Shown piece after piece: positions 35,918-45,100 of a stretch of DNA of 64,000 bases. This stretch comes from CAJBVG01 sp943371425 (GTDB taxonomy: Bacteria > Bacteroidota > Bacteroidia > Sphingobacteriales > Sphingobacteriaceae). The position numbers were made by a program, and so were the translations under genes. Below the pieces are notes generated by a model. The model saw nothing but the letters and a program-made list of their open reading frames with translations. It did not search any database and was not told the DNA's origin. The stretch's first letter is position 1, and each line of letters starts with the position of its first letter. The stretch spans positions 1-64,000 of the forward strand of contig CALRUR010000001.1 of the NCBI GenBank assembly GCA_943371425.1, read 5' to 3'.

Positions 35918-36036
35918 TTAGTATTGAGTATCGAGTATTGAGTATTGAGAAGGCCAATTCATCATAATATTGGAGTAACCACAACGCACAATTCACAACT
36001 CACAACTCACAATTCATATCTCACAATTTAGTATTT
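35918..36036. repeat. Two word arrays in spacer
   Basis: TATTGAGTATCGAGTATTGAG words (35918-35947) resemble the array on the other side of the M28 gene. A second array of CACAATTCACAACTCA words (35983-36030) follows. Neither shows an inverted arm. Confidence 0.7.
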
Positions 36037-36045
36037 TTTTTGTGT

Positions 36046-36078
36046 ATAAAAAAAGGAGCGCCGTTTATTGCGCTCCTT
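36046..36078 (-). terminator. Rho-independent terminator of the giant surface gene
   Basis: 9-bp stem AAGGAGCGC/GCGCTCCTT (36053-36061 and 36070-36078), followed on the minus strand by TTTTTT; 26 bases after the stop at 36104. Confidence 0.92.
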
Positions 36079-36103
36079 AAACCATACTTATTTTAACAAA
36101 AAA

Positions 36104-39100
36104 TTAATCGGCTTTAATAATGCGTATTACTTTGCTTTGTCCGTTTACCGTTAATCGCACTTGGTAAACTCCTGCAGCATCTGCATTATTTAATTCATTA
36201 AACTCGTAATTATATTTTCCTGTTGCTTGTGTTTCGTTGCTTACCACGTTAGAAACTAAACGACCTAACATATCATACACTTCTAAGCTTACGGTAGCTG
36301 GTTGAGTTAACTCGTAATTTAGTTGAGTGCTTCCTTTAAAAGGATTTGGTGCAGCAAAAAATACAGTATTAAATTGTTCATTGTTAATACCAACACTTGT
36401 AACTGCTACTACTTTCGAAATAGTTTTAGCACATCCTGTTGCAACGTTTACAGTAGTAAGTGTTACTGTATAATTACCAATTGCAGTAAATAAATGGATA
36501 GGGTTTTGAGTCTGCGAGGTATTTGATGGACTTGTAGGGTCGCCAAAATTCCAAGAGTAGGTATGCCCCGGAGCCGCTGCTCCGTTGAACTGCCAGTTCA
36601 ATCCGTTTATTGCATTAGAAGTAAAGTCGGCAATGGTTGCTGCTTTAAATGTTACCACTACAGCATCTGTTGCTATACATCCATTCGCATTAGTTACAGT
36701 TACAGAATAAGTGGCAGCTGTTTTAACTTTTATAGTTTGCGTAGTAGCACCTGTACTCCATACATAAGTAGCCCCTATATTTCCGGCATCTAAAATAATA
36801 GAATCGCCTTCGCAAATAGATTGATCTGTACCAAGGTTTACCACTGGTAAAGCATTAATACTTACCATAACACTGTCTTCGGCAATACAATTTCCAACAC
36901 TTACGGTTACGAAATAAACACCTGCTGTGCTTGCAGTAATACTTTGTGTGGTTGCACCCGTATTCCATGCATAGGTAGCGCCAGCAATGGTTCCAGCATC
37001 TATTATTATTGAGCTGCCTGCACAAATACTTGTATCGGCACCTAATTCAATATTAATTTGTGGAGTTACATTTACTACAATTTGATCGGTACTTGTACAT
37101 CCAGAAATATTGGTAACTGTAACGCTGTAAGTTCCAGAATTAGTTACGTTAATACTTTGTGTGGTTGCACCTGTACTCCATACATATGTTTGCCCTGCAA
37201 TACCTGCATCTAATGTAATGCTATTGCCAAAACAAATGGTAGTATCTGCACCTAAGGTAAAGGCAGTACTCGAACCAATGTTTATGTTTCTACTGAAGGT
37301 AGTATCGCATACTGTTGCGCTTAAATCTTTTACACGAACAGATAAAATTAAATTACTATCCACATCAGCTGTAGCCGGAATAAATCTTAATGTATTGCCA
37401 GTTAAAGTTAAAGTACCTGCAGCATTTGTATTGTTTGTTGTTTTTACACTTGCATCTAAAATGCTCCAAGTAGTACCTAAACCTGCTAAGGTAAATCCGT
37501 TTGGTGTAGTAATGTTATACTCTAAGGTATCGGCAGCACAAGCTCTATCTGGGTTTACAGAAGTACCGGCATTAAATATACCTTGGTACGTTGCACCTTG
37601 TGTGTAGTTTGTACCAGCCACTGTTGGAGCAGTATTTACTACTACTTCTTTACGCGGACTAGGGCAAGTTTCTGCACCACCGGTTACTCTCCAATTGTAG
37701 TAGTAATAGTATGCTGTAGTACTGAAACTGTTTCCTGTAATAGATACTATGCCCGGAACTGTATACGGATATACACCTCCTGCAGAATTTCTCCACAATC
37801 CACCAGTTGTTGTACCCGGACCACCGTCCATTCTGTACGCAGTACCTGGTTGTATTACGAAACCAACTGGTATGCGTGTCATTACTTGCGAAGTACTTAC
37901 GGCCACTATTCTTGTTTGCAATACTGTACCTGTGCTGCTCAATAAACGTACTTCCACATTACCCGGTCCGTTAGGATAAATAGATACCGAATCTAAGGTG
38001 AAAGTAGATAGTGCATCAAATTCTAAATACTGAACAGATGGGTTTGTAAAATTACCATTGGTACCAATGCTAACATTTAGTGGACCTACAGAGAATGCAT
38101 TAGAGCTTCCACTTGTACCAGATACATAAAACTTAGTAGTTCCATTAATAACTGGCGTTATTAAGGTATCATTTTTAGTTAATAAATTTCCACCTACTGG
38201 AGCATCGTACCATCTGTAAATATTGTTAGCACCCGATGCTACTAAAGTTGCTTGCGAACCTACGCATACAGTAGCATTTGCTGCTGTTGGTATTGGTGAT
38301 GCTTGGCTAGTAGTAAAGCTGAAACGTGCGGTATCATTTGCTTTGTAAGCATCTGTTGCTAAATCTGTATTTACTGTTAAATTAATTACACCAGATAAAT
38401 CTGTATTGTAAGGTTTAAAAGTAATAGTATCTAATGCACCCGATGCTAATGAACCAACATATGCATTGGTAATAGCAGCGGTGCTTACACCAGTTACATT
38501 TAATTTAATGTTAAATCCTGATTGTACTGCAGAACCTGAATTCTGAATTACAACCACTACACTATCATTAGGTAAACCACATTTATTTGTAGCGGTTGGA
38601 TACAATATTTCAGTTACTCCAATTTCATTTACTGGTGGAGTAAATTCGTAGGCACCAATATCTGGTGTATTTACATCTCTTAGTGCCGAGTTAATATCGT
38701 CTACTACCATAGAGATAGACAAACCTTTGTTATCTAATGCTGCCGTTGTAGGCGCGTAGTTGCCAACGTTTGCGTATGTAAACACAGGGTTTACACTTTC
38801 GCTATTTGCATCAAAAGCACCGCTCAATACCAATTTCCAATCTGCAAGAGTTGCATGTGCAGCAGCGTTATAACCTACGCTACCATTTGGTACATAAAAG
38901 TTATTATAGTTTGAGGTAATTGGCGATGCAGCAGTAGCCATGTATATACCATATTTTACACCAGAACCTGTTCTGGTTACAAAAATGTTATTGTTTTTGT
39001 ATTCGATACCAGTAGTAGAACCTGTTTGGTAAATACCATAGGTAGCTCCTGCCGTAGAAAGTGTAGAATTTTCTGCAACGGTATTATTATAGAACACAAC

Positions 39101-42100
39101 ATTACCAGAGGTACTGTTGTACAATCCATAATGTGTACCGTTGTTTGCATTATTATACACCAAATTGTTTTTAACTACACTCATTTTACCAGTTTGTGCG
39201 GCACCGGTTGCAAAACCGATACCATACATTGTACTGGAGTTTGTTGTTAATTGATCGAATAAATTATGGATTCTATTTTTTTCCACTAAAACATCTTGCG
39301 ATACTCCAGAGAAATATATACCGTAGGTAGTAGTACTTGCTGTTTGGTTCGGACGAGAAACATCGTTTGAACTAATTTGTGTGCTATCTGCATAGATGTT
39401 ATAAATACCATATGCATAGAAATCTTTTACTCTGTTATTTTTTATAATGTTTGCTTTAGTTAAAGAGTTACCACCACTAGTTCCGTAAACACTAATTGCA
39501 TAATAACCACCAGATACACTATTGTTTTCGATGGTATTATAACTTGAGTTACTTCCTATAGTAGCCGAATTCTCTGCACCAGAGAAAATAATTGCTCCGA
39601 AACTTGTACTAGTGCTTTGTGCAACACTGTTAAAGCTCGAATTTTTAATTGTATTATTATTTGCATTGCTACCAATTAATAATGCATAACCAGCCACAGA
39701 AGCAGCATCCACATTTACAGTTACACTGTCTAAGGTTAAGTACTTCGTTCCGTTTAATCTTATTAATCCGCGTTTCGCAGCATCAGAAATATTTGCGGTA
39801 ATTACAGAGCCTCTACCGTTAATAGTAACTGTATTGGTACTGCTTGCACCATTAATATTTCCAATTTCTACTTGGCCAGTATATGGGCCAGCTGCAGGGT
39901 TCATGTTAAACACTACAGGGCCGCAAACACCGCCTGAGTTTAAGGCAGCAACTGCATCAATTAAATTAGCATAGTTAGCCCCTACACCACCAATGGTATA
40001 TGTTCCTAATAAGGCAGTAGTAAAATTAGTAACTGTTAAGGTATCGTTTGTATTATTCGCATCGGCCAAACCATTTGGTTGGCTTGTCCAGAATTTTAAG
40101 GTATACGATATACCCTGTAAGAAATTATAATTACCCAGAGTTACACTTGTACTGCTCGCAGAACTTAATGCACCTACAAAATTAAAGTTAGGTTGCGCAA
40201 TTCCGTTTACACTCCAAGCAATGGTAACAGTTGAAAGCACGTTGGCACTTGAGTTTACAAGATTTACAGAAACAGGATTTACACCTGCACAAACACTTGT
40301 AAATGCGAGTGAACCAATACCTGCATCTTCACCCACAGCAGTAAATTCATACGCTCCAATATCTGGTGTAGTACTATTTCTAATACTGTCCATAATATCT
40401 GTTGGCACTTCTAATAATGGTGTTCCTTTGTTATCCAATCCACCAGAGAACGGTCTGTAAATACCACTCGATGCTAAGTTAAATAATGGATTAGTTTCTA
40501 TACTGTTTTGATCGTATGCATTGTTATTAGATGCTTTCCAATCTACTAAGGTATTGTAGTTATTAGTTAAAAATGCAACCGCGTTTATACCTGTTCCATT
40601 AGTAATATAGAAGTTGTTATAATCTGCTTCAAACGTAGTAGTTGGCGCTGTAAAATACAATCCAATTCTGTTTGCACTACCGGGTCTGCTAATAAAGAAG
40701 TTATTGTTTTTTATTTTCAATCCGGTAGACGCGGTTGAACCTGATTGTAAGAATCCGTTTACTACTGCAGTTGATTGTGCTGTATCACTTAATACAATGG
40801 TATTGTTGTAATAGTAAACATTATCACTCGAAAGGTTTGTTAAACCATATTGCGTACCGTTGCTATTTACGTTGTAAATAACGTTGTTTTTTATAATTGA
40901 TGGATCTGTTAACCCATCACTTGCATTGGTATAAATTCCATAAAATGCCGAAGTAGAAGTTAACAACATCGGGAATGGATCGTGTATTTTATTTTTTTCA
41001 ATTAATAAACGGAAAGAATTTGTTGTGTTATACACTCCATAGAAAGTAGATTGTGTAGTTCTATTCGCTCTGTATATTTCGTTTCCAGAGATAGTAGTAC
41101 TATCGCAACCAACCGTGTAAATAGAATATATATAACTATCAATAATCTTATTATTTCTAATCACATTTCCTTTTTGATTTGTTGCAGAAGCGCTTGTTCC
41201 TGCAATAGTCATTGTATAATATCCATTTACAATGGTATTATTTTCTATGGTATTAAAACTGATGTTTGAACCAGCACCGGTTGCAGAAGTTTCTGAACCT
41301 GATAAAATAATTCCTCCAAAATTTGAGCTCGAAGAATTTTCGATGGTTTTTACATAATTACGTTTTATAGTATTATTATTCGAACCCGATAAAATATGTA
41401 CGGGGAAACCATAAGTAGAACTTGGATTCATTTCTAACCTAAAGCTATCAATAGTTACATAATCGGCACCACGTAATTTTATAAGATGGCGAGCACCAGA
41501 AGCGGTTGCAGTAAAAGTAACTACTGCGCCGTTTCCGTTGAATACAATTTTACTGGTATCACTTGCACCTGCAATGCTTTCTAAAAGTACTTGTTCGTTG
41601 TACGGACCAGCAGCAGGGTTTACATTAAAGCTAACATTACCACAAACTCCTAAATTATTTAAATCTGTTGCCGCTGCAGATAAGCTTGCATAATTAGCAC
41701 CCGAACCACCAATGGTATATACTCCACGCAAACCTGTGCGTTTGTTATTAGCCAACAAGGTATCGTTTAAATTATTTAAATCTGTAGTACCATTTGGTAA
41801 GGAAGTCCAGATTTTAAAATTATAAATATTACCAACTATAAAATTAGTATTACCAATTACCACAGAGGTATCTAAACCTGTGCCTAAAGAACCTGTATAC
41901 GAGAATGGTGTTTGGGCAATACCGTTTACTGTCCAGTTAATGGTTACAGAGCTTAGGGTATTTGTACCTAATGATCTTAATCTAACAGCAATAGGTTGTA
42001 CACCTACGCATATACTTTGCACATCAAATGCTGTAATGGCAGCATCTTCAGAAACTGGAGTAAACTCGTATGCTCCCATATCTGGTGTAGCAGAGTTTCT

Positions 42101-45100
42101 AAGTACTCCTTTAAAATCTGTTGGCACCAATGCAATTGGTGTACCTAAATTATTTATTAAGGCAGATGCTGGTGTAAAATCTTCTAATACTCTATTCGGG
42201 AAAATAGGATTTGTACTCACACTGTTTACATCAAATGCCGGATTTACTAATTGCCAATCTGCTAAAGTTAAACGTGCAGAAGAATTGTAACCAACATTAC
42301 CATTAGGAACATAAATATTATTATAATCTGTAGTTAATGGAGTAGCGGCTGTTGACATGTATATACCATACTTGGTTCCCGAACCGGTTTTAGAAACCAC
42401 CAAATTATTGTTTTTAAATTCGATGCCTGTTGTATTACCTGTTTGGAAAAATCCGTAAGCAGTACCGGCGGTTGCATTTTGATTATCAAGCAAAATAGTG
42501 TTATGATAATACAACACATTTCCACTGGTTGAATTATAAATACCATAAGTAGTACCACTGTTATTAATGTTATAAATTAAGTTGTTACTTACAATGGTTT
42601 GTTTACCAGTTTGCGCAGCACCAGTAGATAAGTAATAACCGTATAAGGTTCCTGTACCACTTTGATCTTGGTCGTACATATTATGTATTCTGTTTCGCTC
42701 TATGGTTAGGTTTTGTGAGGCACCTAAAATGTAGGTAGCATAAGTTGTACTCGAAATTAAAGTGGCTGTTGGACGAGAAATATCATTGCCGATAAGTTGA
42801 GTACTATCTGCATAATAATGATACAATCCGTAGTAATAGAAATCCTGAATTTTATTATTGCGGATTATGTTTGCACGAGTTAACTGATTATTAGAACTCG
42901 TACCATAAATGGTTAATCCGTAATATCCTCCAAAAATGGTATTGTTTTCGATGGTGTTATATTTAGAATTAGATGCAGTACTTATAGAACTTAATCCACC
43001 AAATACTAAACTGGCAAAACTGCTAGAGCTGGTATCGATGGTACTTAAACTCGAATTTTTGATGGTATTATAATCTGCTGCATTCGTTAATAAAACAGCA
43101 TAGCCATAATCCGATCCTTCTTTTACTTCCACCATTAAACTATCAATAGTAACATAATCTGCTCCGTTTAATGTTAGTACGGCTCTATCGCCGGTGGCAG
43201 TTATTAAGGTATGTAATAAAGCATTATTCCCTTTTATAGTAAGAGTGTTTATTGAACTTGCACCAGGTATTGGTGTAATGGTTACTTTTTCTTCATAAGG
43301 ACCATCAGCCTCTATTACATTTAAGGTAACAGGGCCACACAAGCCTCTTGAAGTTAAATCATTTATGGCTGCATTAAAATTTGAGTAGGTTGATGGTGTA
43401 TTACCAATGGTATACATACCTGCCATACCTGTTTTAATATTTTGTTTTAAAACGGTATCGTTAATAACGTTTTCATCTGCTAAGTTATTTGGCAAACTCG
43501 ACCATACTTTTATTGCATAGGTACTATTAGCAATACCGTTAAATACGCCAATACTAATAACAGAATCTTTTAACCTTGGTAATGTACCGTTAAATACAAA
43601 TGGTGTTTGCAACACATTATTAATGCTCCAATTTAGAGTTAGTGCACTTAAGTTTGCAGTACCTCTATTTTTAATTTTAACATCAACCACGTTAGAGCTT
43701 ACACAAACAATAGATGGACCCACAATTTCAACCACTTCTGCATCATTTACAGTAGGTACAAATTCATAAGCACCTATATCTGGTGTACCACTTCTTACCG
43801 CTCCTGTATAATCATTATTTACTGCCGCAATTGGGGTAGCGGTATTGTTTAATGCAGGGCTGTTTGGTTTGAAGTTATTTTGAGATGGATTTAAAAATTC
43901 GGGATCAACACTCACACTATTTTGATCGTAGGCATTTGTGTTTACAGTTTTCCAAATTGTTAATGTTGCACGTGCAGAACTATAATAACCAACGTTATTA
44001 CCAGTTCCACTTACAAAAATATTATTATAATCTGATGTTACTCCTGGAGGCAAGGTTCCTAAATAAATTCCGTACTTAGCAGTGGTACCACCTTTAGCAA
44101 TCACAAAAATATTATTCTTTACATCGATATTAGTGGTAGTTCCTGTTTGGTAAAAACCATATGCAGAACCAGCCGTTTGCGTTTTATTATCGAGGTTAAT
44201 GGTATTATTATAGAAACGAATGTAACTACTTGTACCGCCTGCATACAATCCATAATGCGCACCGTTTCCATAGAAATTATGGATCACATTATTTTTTACT
44301 AAGGCTTCTCTGCCAGCAGAGTGAGGGCAATTAGTAAAGTACACTCCGTGTGGAGCATTGGTAGTAGTTGGGTTTGCATTAAATGCATCGTGTATATTGT
44401 TTCCATCAATTAAAGTACTTCCACTTACTCCGTTTAAATACACACCTACAAAGTTTACACTGGTAACACGTGTAGAGCGCGTCATTTCATTTTTACTTAC
44501 TTCTGCACTGTCTTGGTTATATAACGACACACTGTAGTGATATGGGTCGTACATTTTATTTCCAATAATTCTGTTTCCTCTGGTTAATGAATTTTGTCCG
44601 GCAACACCGTAAATATTAATGTTGTACACACCTCCATTAATGATGTTGTTCTCTATTAAGTTTCCAACAAAATAACCTCCTACTGTATTTAAAGAAGTTG
44701 TAGAACCCGTTAAGGTAATACCCGTAAAGTTTTGAGATGTGATGTTGTTATTTAAATTAATTACGTTGTTTGTAATTTTATTATAATTTGAATTAGAACC
44801 TAAATGTATACCCCAACCAAAATTAGTGGCAGAGCTTACTGGTGTAATTATAAAACTATCAATAGTTACATAATCTGCACCATCAATATAAAAACCATAA
44901 CGAATTGCAGAGTTGGTAGAATTAAAGTTTAACGCAACACCGTGGCCTTTAAATACAACGGTATTAATGGCACTTGTTCCAACTAAATCGTTAATTTTTA
45001 TTTGCTCATTATACGGACCAGCATTTTTGTTTACATCAATAATTACAGGACCACAAACACCACGAGTATTTAAATCGTTTGCAGCATCTGTTATACTTGG